From: Hymenopus coronatus
Lineage: Eukaryota > Arthropoda > Insecta > Mantodea > Hymenopodidae
DNA: 64,000 nucleotides
NCBI GenBank assembly: GCA_030762935.1
Contig: CM060898.1
Span: forward strand, 101,687,281-101,751,280
Direction: 5' to 3'
This document shows, in pieces, positions 22,018 through 34,110 of this stretch. The notes beneath the pieces were generated by a model. It did no database searches, was not told where the DNA came from, and saw only the letters and a list, made by a program, of their open reading frames with translations. Position numbers and translations under genes: made by a program. The stretch's first letter is position 1, and each line of letters starts with the position of its first letter.

Positions 22018-22867
22018 ACTTTCTCTGGCCCAGTATGCACAATGTACACAGGGATAGAGAAGGTATTACACTCCACCCAAAAATTCGATACCGAGATTTC
22101 ACAGGAAATATATGTTTTAGGGTCCCTTGTATCCAGAAAAAGGTCCGTGTGTGTATGTGTGTGTCTGTGATCACGATAACTCAAAAACGAAAAGTCGGTA
22201 AAATACCAAACTGGGTATTTAAGTTTAGTATCTTCCAGGGATGCGACACAAAGATTTTGAGAAAAATCCCCCCACCCCAAGCTACCCTTTACATGGAACT
22301 TTTTTCGAAAATTTTTATTTTCTTAAAAATGACTCCAACGATTTTGATTAAAATATCGTATATTAAAGATGTTTACCTGACAAATAAAATGTATATCTTC
22401 AATTTTCTGGGAATAGCCTCGGAAGCTTACTTTATTCTGGATGAAATTTACGGTATTTTGCATAGCTCCTAAACCGTTAGAGATAGATACAAACTTACTG
22501 CATAAAAAATGTAGAGCACGTTAAAACTCACAATTTATGTCATATACATTTTTTTCATGGAGTTGATCGTTTTTTAGATATTCATTATTTTCGTTTTTGC
22601 TATGAAAAACATACTTTTCTCATACAGGAATTTGCCAACTCTGTCCATGGAAACAAAGGATATTCAGTCACATAGCAACCAGTTTTTGGTTATCATTTTT
22701 AACCCATGGTACTCCCTTATTTCCGTTCTACTCACAAGGAAGCAAGTATTAAGACTAATTATGCTATTTTTTTCTAGATTAGCATGAAGTAAATAGAAGC
22801 ATAAGGTTTTTGACAGTAATTTGTTACCGAGATGTGGAGAAAGCCATGTGAATGGAACACATCAGAT
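22018..22867 (-). mobile_element. Family-1 complete copy
   Basis: 850 bp. Hairpin variant ACTTTCTCTGGCCCAGTATG at 22018; 5' end GAATGGAACACATCAGAT at 22867. Its strand carries a 145-codon open frame (22035-22472), discussed among the findings. Confidence 0.9.
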
Positions 22868-23325
22868 ATTTTGTTTTCTGAAGACTTCTTTGGCTTGATC
22901 TGATCCTCAAAGCACTACTTGAAGGAAATCTCGGAAGTAGAATGCCTGAACCGCAGTAAATGGAGTGAAGCCGTGGGTTTTGCAGAGGACGGATTCCACA
23001 TATGGCGAGGGTTATCCGCCGTGATACAGCACAGGGAATAGAGTTACTTCATCACATGGAACCCACATGGGAGCCCCAACATGTGGTGGCGGTACCTTCC
23101 TGTCCTCTACTAGGCGTAATGAATGGACAAAATCAAATGACCCCGAAATAAGTTCCGAGTGGGAACAACTCCACAACAGTTTCTGGGAAACCAGCTACTG
23201 GCTTTCCATCCAGCTGCGGCACCTTTATGCCTCTGCAGAGTTTCTAGAATGCTCTAATCAGAAACAAAGTAGTTAAACCTGAATACCTTGAGTGCGATTT
23301 GGCAGCAAAGCAATATTTGCTAATT
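22868..23325. other. Interval with weak coding look, unidentified
   Basis: Plus-strand frames such as CLNRSKWSEAVGFAEDGFHI (about 22935-23000) and the 69-codon frame at 23067-23276 look more coding-like than nearby DNA. I cannot assign them to a family. A decayed retroelement is possible. Confidence 0.3.
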
Positions 23326-24149
23326 ACTTTCTCATAGTAAATAGACAGTACTGTTTTACACGTACATTCGATACCGAAATTTCACTAGAAATATATGCTT
23401 TGAGACACCTAAGTCCAACAAAATGAATAGCATTTTCAGAAAAAGGTGAGTATGTGTCTGTCTGTGGGTAGCATAACTCAAAAACAAGTGCGTTAAATAC
23501 CAAACTCAGTATCTCCCAACAATGAATCGTCTCCTTAGCGCGGTGGGGGATGCCTGGGTTCGATTCCCAATACCGGCGTGCGGATTTTTCCCCCGCTGGG
23601 AGAGCTGGACCGGGGTGCACTCAGCCTCATGATGTCCCTGGGGGGGGGGGCAATAGAGGAACTACTTGATGCAGAAGTAACGGCTCCGGGTCATGAGAAC
23701 GCATTAACCGGCCGGGGAGGTTCGAGGCGCTGACCACGTCTCACCTTCCAATACTGCACCCCATCCGTGACGTCTGGGATGGGAAACGCAGCGGCCGGGC
23801 GGTAGGCCAAGGTTCCTTGTGACTGTCGTGCAATGGAGTTATTATTATCTCCCAAAAATGCAACGCGATCGTATAGTTTCACCTTTAAAAAACCTACCAT
23901 TCTCACACAGGAATTTATCAACTCCTGTCCATACAAACAAAGGAACTTCAGTCACATAGCAAGCTGCTTTTGGCTTTCACTTTTACCTATGCTGCTCCCT
24001 TATTTTGTTTCTACTTACAAGGTAGCAAGTAATAAGACTATTTCTGCTAATTTTTTCTCGATTAGCATGAAGTATATAGAAGCATAAGCTTTTAACAATA
24101 ATTTGCTGCAGAGATGTAGAGAAAGTCATGTGAATGGAACACATCCGAT
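23326..24149 (-). mobile_element. Family-1 copy split by a SINE
   Basis: The damaged hairpin is at 23326 (ACTTTCTCATAGTAAATAGA). The SINE lies at 23525-23846, and after it the copy continues to AATGGAACACATCCGAT at 24149. Part of the middle is missing after the SINE (CAACGCGATCGTATAG joins to CACCTTTAAAAAACC). Confidence 0.85.
23525..23846 (+). mobile_element. tRNA-derived SINE, family B, with target duplication
   Basis: The head has an A-box-like TTAGCGCGGTGG and the B-box GGTTCGATTCCC (23557-23568), followed by CAATACCGGCGTGCGG and a GC-rich body with a G-run at 23641-23650. It is flanked by ATCTCCCAACAATG (23511-23524) and ATCTCCCAAAAATG (23847-23860), a 14-bp target duplication with one mismatch, inside a family-1 copy. 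A second copy is at 54612. Confidence 0.9.
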
Positions 24150-24675
24150 GTTTATAATTCTACCTGAAAGTTTAGCTTTTACATACTGATTGGTGTGTGC
24201 AGATTAAAATGTCGTCTGTTGTTTTAATGGCTCATGTAGCAAAACTATTTAGAACACAATAAACATTCAGCTTAAACGCAGAAATGATCAATTTCCCACT
24301 TTACGACAAATTTATATCTAGCATTCTCTTGTTAATTCTCAGTGAAACGTCACTGTCTGCTGTTATCCGTCATGTACAAACCTAAGTAAGCTTAGTGGGG
24401 TGGGTGAGGATAGTCGTACACGGATAGTGCAAGTTCCCCAGATCTGGGCCAGAATTCTGTGGCGTTTGGTCAGAATACGATGACTCCAAAATTGGCCTAT
24501 TTGTGTTATGACAGTAGTGAAATAAAAGAATTAATTCTCTATTGTTTGATAAATCCTGATATCTCCAGAAACAATCCTCTATCATTTGGCTAAGCCCTGA
24601 TATTTCCAGGGCTTCATCGAAGAATAGAGAATTGTTTCTTTGATATCACTGTCTTAGCACGAGAAATCCATTTTT
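24150..24675. other. Interval without recognised gene
   Basis: Contains an imperfect ~43-bp direct repeat around TCCTGATATCTCCAG (24555-24569) and CCCTGATATTTCCAG (24596-24610). No coding signature. Confidence 0.45.
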
Positions 24676-25737
24676 ATTTTCTCTGCATGTACTATGTATA
24701 GTGCAGAGAGAAGGTATTGCATTCCACCCAAACATTCGATACCGAGATTTTGCCGGAAATACATGTTTTAGGACCCACTGAATCCCAAAATTTTGTTTTG
24801 GTAAAAGGTTCGTGTGTGTGTGTGTGTGTCCGTGTGTTTGTAAACACGATAACTTAAAAACGAAAACTCAGTAAAATACCAACCTTGGCACTTAAGTTTA
24901 GTATCATCCAGGGATGCGACACGAAGATTTTAAGAAAAATCCCCCCCAACCCAAACTACCCTTTACACAGAAAAACATTTTGAAATTGTGATTTTTTAAA
25001 ATATTACTCTTAACGATTTTGATTAAAATACCCTATTTTAAAGATATTTATATGGCAAACAAAATATATATCTTGAATTTTCTGGGAATAGCCTCTAAAG
25101 ATCTCTTTATTCTGAATGAATTTTGCTGAATTTTGCGTAACTGCTAAACTGTAAGAGATAGACAGAAACTTACTACACAAAAATGTAGATCACGTCATAA
25201 CACACAATTTATGTCATATACGTTATTTTCGTGAAATTAACCATTTTTGAAATATTCCTTGATATTGTTTTGAAAACTTAAACTTTTCTCACACAGAAAG
25301 TTTTAAACTGATTGCCCTGCACAGAAATGGATTTCATCCACATGGCAACCAGCTTTTTAAAAGATTTGATTATCGCTTTAGCAGGATTTATCCCCGTATT
25401 TCCTTTCTACTTAAAAGAAAGCAAGTAATAATACCATTTCTGCTAATGTTAAACCTCGATTAGCAAGGAGTAAATACGAGAATAATATTTTAAACAGTAA
25501 TATGTTACCGAGACTTAGAGAAAAATTTAAATGGCGTGTTATTTATGAACGCTCTTAAACTACTGTGGTTCTCAGTGTCCCATTCTAATTTGGGCGTGAG
25601 ATTGCTTAATTTTGCTCAGAGGCCTCTCGATCAGACTTGAGGTTCTTTTACGTGCCGTAAATCTACGACACGGGACCAACGGCTTTACTTCCCTTCCGAA
25701 GGATTTAGAGAAAGTCATATGAATGGAACACATCAGA
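24676..25737 (-). mobile_element. Family-1 complete copy split by a SINE
   Basis: Hairpin ATTTTCTCTGCATGTACTAT at 24676, (GT)n at about 24811-24829, and the 5' end GAATGGAACACATCAGAA at 25737. The SINE at 25524-25704 sits in the subterminal AGAGAAA motif. Confidence 0.88.
25524..25704 (-). mobile_element. SINE family D, 5'-truncated, with target duplication
   Basis: On the minus strand it reads CCTTCGGAAGGGAAGTAAAG, GTAGATTTACGGCACGTAAA, AGAGGCCTCTGAGCAAAATT, then CACTGAGAACCACAGTAGTT and an A/T tail. TTAGAGAAA is repeated at 25515-25523 and 25705-25713. The tRNA-like head present in the copy at 45649 is missing. Confidence 0.88.
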
Positions 25738-25827
25738 ATTTTGTAGATATCATGCTCTGACAGAATTATGTTCGGGAAAAAAAGAGGTGGTTGAGATTGG
25801 TTCAGATCTAAACAGTACCACCATATA

Positions 25828-27080
25828 CGAGAGTCGGCTGATAAATCCCAGGCCTCACACAGATTTGGCGCCACTAGGCCAGTTAGTCGGTAGCATCTTA
25901 TTATTTAACTCTAGACAAGCTTGTATACATAGTTACAGGTCAATAGCTTATTTACTTTTCGAATGAAGCATTTTAAACCAGACAACTTAGCGTTTTTACG
26001 AAAATTTAGGATTTGAAAAAACGAGCATGAATAAATACCTCCATTTGAAAGGCTTAACGCCTAAAGAAATCAAGGAGGTAATGAACTGCACATTGAAAGA
26101 CTCTGCTTCTTCATATTCACTGAGTAAAAGATGGGCTACAGAGTTTAAAATGGCACGCACGAGCACTAGTGATGAGCCTCGCTCTGGACGTCTTATAGAA
26201 GTGACAACTCCAGAGATCATTGAAAAAAATCATCGTTTAGTACTGGAAGACCACAAATTAAAGTTGTTTGAGATAATAGAGGCAGTAAACATATCAAAAG
26301 AACGTGCAGGTAATATTTTAAATAATGCTTTGGCTTTCACAAGGTCTGTGTAAGATGGGTGCCGCGTTTGTTGACACCTGATCAAAAGTTGGAAAGAAAA
26401 ACTAATTCTGTTAAGAATGTGAAGCTCTGCCGTAAAAATCACAGTGAATTTTTGAAACTGTGTATTATCATGGATGAAAGTTGGATGCATCACTACACTC
26501 CAGAAAGTAAATCACAGTCAAAACAGTGGATTGCACCAGGTGAACCAACTCCAAAAAAGGAAAAGTCAATTTTGTCACCTAAAAAGTTATGGCGAGTGCT
26601 TTAAAAATGATAAAAATGTCACTGGTGACTACTACACAAGCTTACTGCAACGTTTGAGTGATGAGGTGAAAAAAAAAATGGCCACATTTGGCAAAAATAA
26701 AAATTCCATTTCATCACGACAATGCTCCGACCCATCTTTCAGCCATTGCAATGGGAAAAATGTGCGAATTAAAGTTCGATTTGCTTAAATATACATCCTA
26801 TTCACCAGATCTAGCAACCAGTGACTACCACCTGTTCCCAAACCTCTAGCAATTTCTAGGAGGACGAAGATTTCACAGAACTAGGAGGTCATTGATGCGG
26901 TAAACAGCTATTTTGAGAACCTTGATAAATCGCACTACAGAGATGGTTTAATTAAATTAGAACACCGATATGACAAATGTATTAATCTTTCTGGAGACTA
27001 TGTTGAGAAATAAAGAAACATTTGTTTTTTAAAAATGCTGTTTTATTGAGAGGCCCGGGACTCTAGTCCAATCGGCTCCA
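25828..27080 (+). mobile_element. Mariner-type transposon 2
   Basis: About 1253 bp. The left end is CGAGAGTCGGCTGATAAATC and the right end is the imperfect inverse (GACTCTAGTCCAATCGGCTC). Same family as mariner 1: matching ends and the shared GGCGCCACTAGGCCAGTTAG region. The right boundary and TA duplication are uncertain by a few bases. Confidence 0.87.
26027..27012 (+). pseudogene. Broken mariner transposase, DD34D residues present
   Basis: The N-terminal region is at 26027-26353 (LHLKGLTPKEIKEVM; DEPRSGRLIEVTTPEII). A frameshift leads to 26359-26604 (RLLTPDQKLERK; MDESWMHHYTPESK, first Asp codon 26473-26475). After another frameshift, HDNAPTHLSAIAMGK has the second Asp at 26718-26720 and SPDLATSDYHLFPNL the third at 26823-26825. 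They are 35 codons apart in one frame, so 34 residues lie between them, the mariner DD34D signature. A TAG stop follows LFPNL. All three acidic residues survive but the reading frame does not. Confidence 0.88.
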
Positions 27081-27551
27081 TTCTATTATTTTATGCATGT
27101 GAGTATGTCTGTTTATTTCTGGACTGTTGTTTTGAGATCGCAAGAGTGAAACTGCAGTAATTTACGTTAAAAACAACCCCATTTGCGTGGAGATGCACAA
27201 TCTGAGACCAACAGAGCGCGGCACCCTCGCGAGGAATCTGCACAAGGAGCCATGTTGTGCAATAGGAAGTAGCAGGATGGCGTCTACTCCATGTGTGGTC
27301 CCTAAAAGTCAAGTTTGGTGATTTATTGGTCTGTTCTCGTCTGCTCTAACGGATGTGTGGAAGAATTACGAGAAATTTTGTGTCATGTGTCATTTGTGTC
27401 CCATATGTCGATCATCCTTCGCGCCTTTAGCGATTAGTTTCCTGTAAGTGACGCCAGCTTCCACCATTTTGGCCATATAGCTTTGGCAATTAGGTAGCTA
27501 AGCAAAATAATGCATAATGAGCAGTATACTTAGTTAAAAGTTACTAAAATA
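27081..27551. other. Interval without recognised gene
   Basis: Slightly GC-richer (GACCAACAGAGCGCGGCACC) with a 73-codon minus-strand frame (27091-27312) that I cannot identify. Confidence 0.35.
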
Positions 27552-27800
27552 ATCTGTATCACTTTCACGTGACTTTCTCTGCGTATTTTGCAGCAAACTA
27601 TACTTACAAAACCTTATTCTACTATATATTTCTTACTAACCGAGATAAACATTACTAGAAACTGTATTATTACATATTTTATTATTGGTACACAATACAC
27701 TCACACGGAATACACTAGACTACAGCGATAGTCAAATATTTTATGAGCTGTTCGTTAAGCGATAACTTTGAGATTCCATTCTCCTTGCCTCACCAAGATT
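27552..27800 (+). mobile_element. Family-1 5' fragment
   Basis: ATCTGTATCACTTTCACGTG to GATTCCATTCTCCTTGCCTC. It is followed head to tail by a complete forward copy. Same subfamily as the 5' piece at 11963-12270. Confidence 0.8.
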
Positions 27801-27804
27801 AAAA

Positions 27805-28766
27805 ATCTGATGTGTTACATTCACATGACTTTCTCTAACTGTTCACAAACTTCATACACAAGATTATTCTTCTTTCTGCACCTTGCTAATCGAGATAATC
27901 ATTAGCAGAATGTTCTTATTACTTAGTTCCTTATAAGTAAGAAGAAAATAAGGGAATACACTTGGCTAAACCGATAGTCAAATGCTTTAAAAGCTTTCGT
28001 TATGCGATTGTCATTACAAACAGCTTCTTTGCTTGGCCAGGAGTAGAACGGGCACTTGCTGTCTTCGAAAAATATAAGTGCTTCACAACTGAAACCAAAA
28101 ACAAGGAATATCTCGGAAAGGTTACCTCCACAACAAAAATTAAAGGACATAAATTCTGTGCTTTGACTAGATCTACATTTGCTGTGTGGTAAGGTTTTGT
28201 CTATGTCTTTCGGTTTAGCAGTTAAGCAGAATTGGGCAAAATTCATCCTCCACAACAAAAATTAAAGGACATAAATTCTGTGCTTTGACTAGATCTACAT
28301 TTGTTGTGTGGTAAGGTTTTGTCTATGTCTTTCGGTTTAGCAGTTAAGCAGAATTGGGCAAAATTCATCCAGAATAAAGAGGTCTTCAGAGGCTATTCCC
28401 AGAAAATTCAAGATATATATTTTATTTGGGATGTAAATATCTTTAATATACGGGATTTTAATCAAAACCATTAGAACTATGTTTTAGAAATGCAAAATTT
28501 TCCATGTAAAGTGTAGTTGGGGGTGGGGGAATTTTCTGGAAAAGCTTCGTGTCGTATCTTTGGGAGATACCAAGTTAGGTATTTAACGGTGCTATCCACA
28601 AACACACACACAGACAACAAATACATGAACCTTTTTCTGAAAATGCATTTTTTTGGATTCAGGGAGTCCTAAAACATGTATTTCCTGTGAAATCTTGGAA
28701 TCGAATTTTTGGATGGAATACAATACTTCCTCTATTGATTATGTACATAGTAAGTGTAGAGAAAGT
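27805..28766 (+). mobile_element. Family-1 complete copy with internal 122-bp duplication
   Basis: TCTGATGTGTTACATTCACA at 27806 to AAGTGTAGAGAAAGT at 28766. It is longer than its relatives because of a 122-bp tandem duplication (28125-28368). Confidence 0.9.
28125..28368. repeat. Near-perfect 122-bp tandem duplication
   Basis: The block beginning CCTCCACAACAAAAATTAAA at 28125 recurs at 28247. The only difference I see is TTTGCTGTGTGG versus TTTGTTGTGTGG. The duplication ends where the normal family-1 sequence (CAGAATAAAGAGG) resumes. Confidence 0.95.
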
Positions 28767-28889
28767 AAAAAAGTAAGCAGAAAACGAATAGCTTGTCATT
28801 TAAGAAAAGTATAAGTATGAGACATTAAAATAACAACCAGCAGAATATGAGAAACGATTACCTTCTTAAAAATGTTTCGTTTAGTTTCG

Positions 28890-29142
28890 CAATCGGCTTA
28901 CCCTCCCCGTGTTTGTAGGACTGACACTCCTCTAGGACTTACAAGTCAATGCCTAGGGGTCAGAAGCCTGTTACGAGGAGTCGGCCCGTAACCAGGCATG
29001 TATGAATGATATGTAATGCAAGCGAATTTGATGATTGGAAACGTGGTGATGAAGCGATTGGTGGAATGAGTGGCGGGGGAAACCGGAGCCGCCTAGACAG
29101 CAGGCTAGCGGTCTAACCAACCAAGCGCCGTCCCGCCGACAT
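28890..29142 (-). mobile_element. tRNA-derived SINE, family C
   Basis: Minus-strand head GTCGGCGGGACGGCGCTTGG with A-box-like TTGGTTGGTTAGACC, then GGCGGCTCCGGTTTCCCCCG and CCACTCATTCCACCAATCG. The central segment resembles that of SINE family A. It abuts a family-1 fragment (ATCGAATTTTTGGACAGG, 29143-29160). A related copy is at 49808. Confidence 0.72.
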
Positions 29143-29194
29143 CGAATTTTTGGACAGGAATATGTTTGGTTTTTGCCCTATGTACTATAGAAAA

Positions 29195-30006
29195 ATCTCT
29201 ATATCGCTGTTACAAATTATTGTTAAAAAGCATATTCGTCCATCCAGTTTTTGATAATCCAGTTAAACATTAGGAGAAATTGTCTTAATTACTTGCTTCC
29301 TTGTAAGTAGAAGGGAAATAAGGGAATACACTAGGCTAAAACGATAGTCAAATATTTTAAAAGTTAGTTGCCATGTAGTTGAAATCCGTTTCTATGCAGT
29401 GCCAGTAGTTTACAACTTCCCGTGTCAGAAAAGTTAAGTATTTACAATCTGAAACAAATAACAATGAATATCAAAGAAATAGTCAATTCTACGAGAAAAA
29501 AAAAACGTATATGACATAATTTATGTGTTTTAACGTGATCTAAGTAGTTGTCTATCTCTTATGGTTTACCACTTACTCTAAATTAAGCAAAATTCATTCA
29601 GAATGAAGAAGTCTTCAGAGGCTATTCCCACAAGATATACGCTTTATTTGCCATATAAATATATTTAATATATGGTATTTTAATCAAAATCGTTACAGCC
29701 AAGATTGAGAAAATCAACATTTTCAAAATTTTCTCCATGTAAAGATAAGTTTGGGGTGGGGGACTCTTTTCTCTAAATCTACGTGTCACATACCTGGAAG
29801 AACCTAAACTTAAATATCAAACTTGGGAGTTATCATGTTCACAGACACACGGACACACACACTCGCGCCCGGACCATTTTCTAAATATGTTTTTTAATAC
29901 AGGGGACACTAAAACATGTATTTCCGGTGAAATCTCGGTATCGAATTTTTGGGTGGAATGCAATATCTTCTCTACACATTATGTACATAGTAGGCGTAGA
30001 GAAAGT
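29195..30006 (+). mobile_element. Family-1 near-complete copy
   Basis: Begins ATCTCTATATCGCTGTTACA (extreme 5' ~20 nt degraded) and ends GGCGTAGAGAAAGT. The microsatellite is CA-rich with ACTCGCGCCCGGACC inserted after it. Confidence 0.86.
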
Positions 30007-30105
30007 AAAAAATAAAATCACAATTCCTTATCCGCTATTATTAGGTTAATAGAGTTACAAGTTATACTTTAAAAGGCTATTGTTCTTTTTTGCTAAAGGT
30101 TAAGG

Positions 30106-30235
30106 TAATTTATTTATTTATTTTTTGTGTAGCTTAACGTCGTTTAACCTAATTGGTCATATCGGACAATGAATGAAATTGGTGAAATGCTACCATGACA
30201 CTACCCAGGCGGACAAGGTAAGTCATTTGTTAAAT
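30106..30235 (-). mobile_element. SINE-like retroposon, family E
   Basis: Minus strand: GTCCGCCTGGGTAGTGTCAT head, CGATATGACCAATTAGGTTA, AACGACGTTAAGCTACAC, then an AAATAAATAAA tail (plus strand TTTATTTATTTTTTG). The head resembles the tRNA-like head at 52943. The tail region resembles the insertion at 61477 and the fragment at 33925. Confidence 0.6.
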
Positions 30236-30249
30236 TTGTAAAATCCACA

Positions 30250-30427
30250 AAATGTAAGATATCTTTGCAAAGAGAGCCGAATTTCAATTTTAAAATTTTG
30301 ACTATCGTTTTAGCCTATATTCCCTTATTTCCTATCTACCTACAAAGAAGCAAGTAATAAGACCATTTCTGCTAATTTTATCCCTATTTGCTTGAAGAGA
30401 AATTTAAGTGAATGGATTACATCAGAT
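30250..30427 (-). mobile_element. Family-1 5' part
   Basis: From ATATCTTTGCAAAGAGAGCC to GTGAATGGATTACATCAGAT. Only the first ~180 bp of the element remain. Confidence 0.78.
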
Positions 30428-32834
30428 TTTAGGTTGGTAGTACCACACTGATGACGTGCATATAGGACCTTTCTACCTACTAGTGCACAATTCCTATGTG
30501 GCATTGAGTGTTGGGCACATCGACTTGGGAGTTGAAAGTGTTTTTAAGTGGACATGATTGTCATGGAGGTGGTTCGAAGAGGCAGTCATTTGAGAACAAC
30601 ACGTGCTGGTAAGAAATCATTCCTAGCTTCGCAATACGTATATTGTATTTGGAATTATACTTTTTACTCGGTAGTTAATAACCTCCCCAACAAAATCACA
30701 CTCAAATATGGATACGGAAATTGTAGTCGGACTTCTTATGAGTACGTCAAAAAGCTTTTGTTAGTGGAGGTACTGCATTTTACGGTGTGTCGAAATGCCC
30801 TATCTTGCCAATGTTAAAGTTTGACCCATTATCTCGGCAACTGTTCAACATAATGAGATACATTTTTCAAGGAATATTCATCAATACCTTTACAGTTTAT
30901 TGATATAAAATAGAATACTTCTGTTCATTACAAAGAAAGGTAAGATTTTTTTAAATAAAGCTCTAAAAATTTAATCGGAAAATTATTTCTAAATTTAAAA
31001 AATAGCTAATCCATATACATAAAAACATTTTCGTTAAAATAAAGCCTATTTAGATACAAATGTATTAAAAATGTCAACGCTTTGTGTCAATTATTTTCTG
31101 AGATAATGGGGCATTTGTGTAGACAATTATATGCTTTCAAATATAACATTAAACATTTTGGTTATTATTGAGAACTTCGGCCCCTCTAGAAATTAAACAA
31201 ATTGTGGTTTGACTGTAATTTTGGTTTATACTTGTTACGTTTTCACCAATTTTTTTTTATTGGAAAAGCTCCGTAATTAAGTTAGACGCTAATTTATTAC
31301 GTGCGCGTAGCGATCCTTTTTTGTGAATGTTTATGAAGTATGCTGCTTAGAAGGAGTAGAATATAAATAAAGAAGTCTTGTAGTACTTTTGCAATGTAAA
31401 TATATAATAATACTACACACTAAAGTGCCTAAAACCTGCGTTTCATTGTCGGCGGCAGGCGAACAGTGTTGTGGAATGCAACACCGGCATACGTCGCTAG
31501 ACGCTGTGCTGATGTATGACAAGTATGTTTCACGCAGATACAGCTGTTCAGTGAATTTTATAATGCAGAACTTCGGCCGCTCTGAAATCGAATCAAACTA
31601 AGTGGGATTGATTGACTTTGTATTTATGATGACAATTTCAAAGCCTGTGGAATTCAAATTTAGCGCGAGGTTAGGTTCCAATCCGTTTAGGTTAGTGTGT
31701 GTATATAAACAGGTAGCAACATTAGTTTTTTAAACCATCTCCCCACCCCCAATCCCCCTCTAACCACACCGGTCCCGTTACAGTGCAAAACTGGTATAAG
31801 TAGCAGCGGAGAGAGCGGCCCAACTTGTAAATAATTACCAAAAATATAACCTAACGTTCCAAACACAACTTTGTAGTACTTCGAAGCTCCGACATGATGA
31901 CAATATGCGAGAAATGTTAATGTAGCCAATAGCTAAAGAAAAAATTTCCGATCAAAATAAAAAAGAGATCTCTTCTCTACCACTAATATTTATAAAATTA
32001 TTGATGTTTTGCCAAGTGAGTATACCAAAAAGTTCTAAAAAGAAACTATTTACAATTAGTGTACCTGTATGAAACTTGTACAAAATGAAGGGGTGGCCCG
32101 AAATATTCATATACAACTAAAACATGAACATGAAAAAAAAATGACAATAATCCAATTTCGACACCCCCTTAAACCCTTTCGCGAAGAATCTGCAGACATC
32201 GTCGTATATCGAAATGATCGATAACTTTGCATGCACTTCATGAATTTCTCGTAACTTCTAAAAAGGATCTGCTAAAGAAATATTATTTCTGATGTAAAAT
32301 CAGTTTAAAGTATAGATGAACTATTCAACTATGGAGAGTACTTATCTAAAATATCTTTTATTGCATTTTAAGATCAGCTAACCCATTTTCATGGAGTCGG
32401 TCGACGGAAGTTTGATCTTTATTTGTTTATAGTTTATTACGAAATAAGAACTAGGCTGTACCTTGCTGTTTTAAGGCACACTGGTAATAAAACGTTTACT
32501 AAAATCGGTCAAAAATTGATTGTTAGAACCTTTGGGATTCTATAAATATCAATATTTACCTATACCCGCCCTTTCTTCGTGCTCTATAACCATTTAAAGA
32601 TCGTTCAATACATCTGCTTCCTAGCATACTACTGTACATCACATTCAAAATGTTTCAGGATTCTCAGATTTTTTTTTTTTTAAAGGCAAATAAAATTTCC
32701 CTAGATCTGCAAAAGAACATATTATATTTCAGTTGTCCAATGAAACAGTTTTATTTATGGACACTCTTTAGCTGCTGTATTCTTAGTGTATCATTCTATA
32801 TTGATCGTGAACAACTGCTTCATTTTCCTCAGGC

Positions 32835-33010
32835 TTGAAGTTCTTTTTCACCGCAAATCTAAGACACTGGACCTAAGGTTTTAGTTCCCTTTCTTTCTCT
32901 TCCCATCCGATTAAAAAAAAAAAAAAAAAAAAAGTCCATCGTGTTACACCATTTATAAACCTGCAACCTTGACAGCTAGTACGCAATGTTGCCATTAGAC
33001 CACGGAGTAC
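32835..33010 (-). mobile_element. Degenerate SINE family D
   Basis: Minus strand: GTACTCCGTGGTCTAATGGC head, GCAGGTTTATAAATGGTG (B-box remnant), an A/T-run, GGGAACTAAAACCTTAGGTC and TTAGATTTGCGGTGAAAAAG. The order matches the copies at 35845 and 45649. It is strongly diverged. Confidence 0.6.
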
Positions 33011-33924
33011 AATTTTTCAGGCGTCAGTTATCCTAAATGTTCAGAAAAATCTATGCAAAATTAAAATGTTAAAACTTCACTCCCAGGGCCCCTTAGGTAG
33101 TGCATCTGTGAAATTTGGAAAATCCATAGTACGGAAGATATATAATTGAAATTTGTATCGTGTATTACTCAGAATAATGATGATATTTTTGACATGTATA
33201 TAAATTCTAGCTTGCATGGTTCTTTAAATAATAATTTTTGTTTTCTAAATTCATTGCTATAATAAAAATGAGCTTCTAATGCATTTTTAAAAATATTCAC
33301 AAACACACGTTCAATTTTATAATAAATGAGTTTACAAATGGATGTGTTATATAATTATTTTTGTTAGACCTATTACTATTGCTCTTTTTTTCACTGCAAA
33401 ACTCTTGAAATTTCAAAATGTCATAATTGATTTATCAAAATTTGAGCATTGTTACAAAAACGTAATGTGATCATTTTATTTAATGTGCTTTTGAAACGGA
33501 TAACATTTTTGAAACAAATTAGTGAAAAAAATGTGTCCTGCGGAATATTTTGAGTATGAAAAAGATCTGCAAATAAGTTTGTGAGAAAATAAGATTTAAA
33601 CTTCGATTTCCATCTACCCATCTAGCTCCAGTTAATTGGTTTTTAAAATACACCAAATTGGAAAAAAACTATATTTTGTTAAACTCCAGAATTTACGTTG
33701 TGAAACAAATTTTAATTTTTCACAGTTTTTGGGCAGATTTAACAGATGCATCAGCTTAAAGGAAAATTGCGAATAGCTATTTTCGGTTCAAATTTCAACA
33801 TAAGAAATAGAATATTTTTAACCGCGGCTACTGTGTTAAATTTTCGGTTTCATTTGGGGCAGGCATGGTGGCGTAAACCGTGAAGAATTGGTCTAGCAAG
33901 GCGATTCGTGTAATAATGCTACAG

Positions 33925-34110
33925 ATGCTCTTGTAGCTTAATGTCCTTTAACCTGATTGGTCTTATGAAACTGATGAAATGACGCTCAAATGATCTCTGG
34001 GTCTAAGGAGCTTAGTCACTCGACATTCGTTTCTCAGGATAAGCGAAAACCCGTAAAAAACTTATCCGCGTCTATTGGTTTTGTAGGTGAAGTGTGGATT
34101 GGGTAAAATT
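33925..34110 (-). mobile_element. Family-E retroposon fragment, degenerate
   Basis: CTTGTAGCTTAATGTCCTTT and AACCTGATTGGTCTTATG match the family-E tail region at 30115-30165. The remainder, including AAGCGAAAACCCG, is unplaced. Confidence 0.4.
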
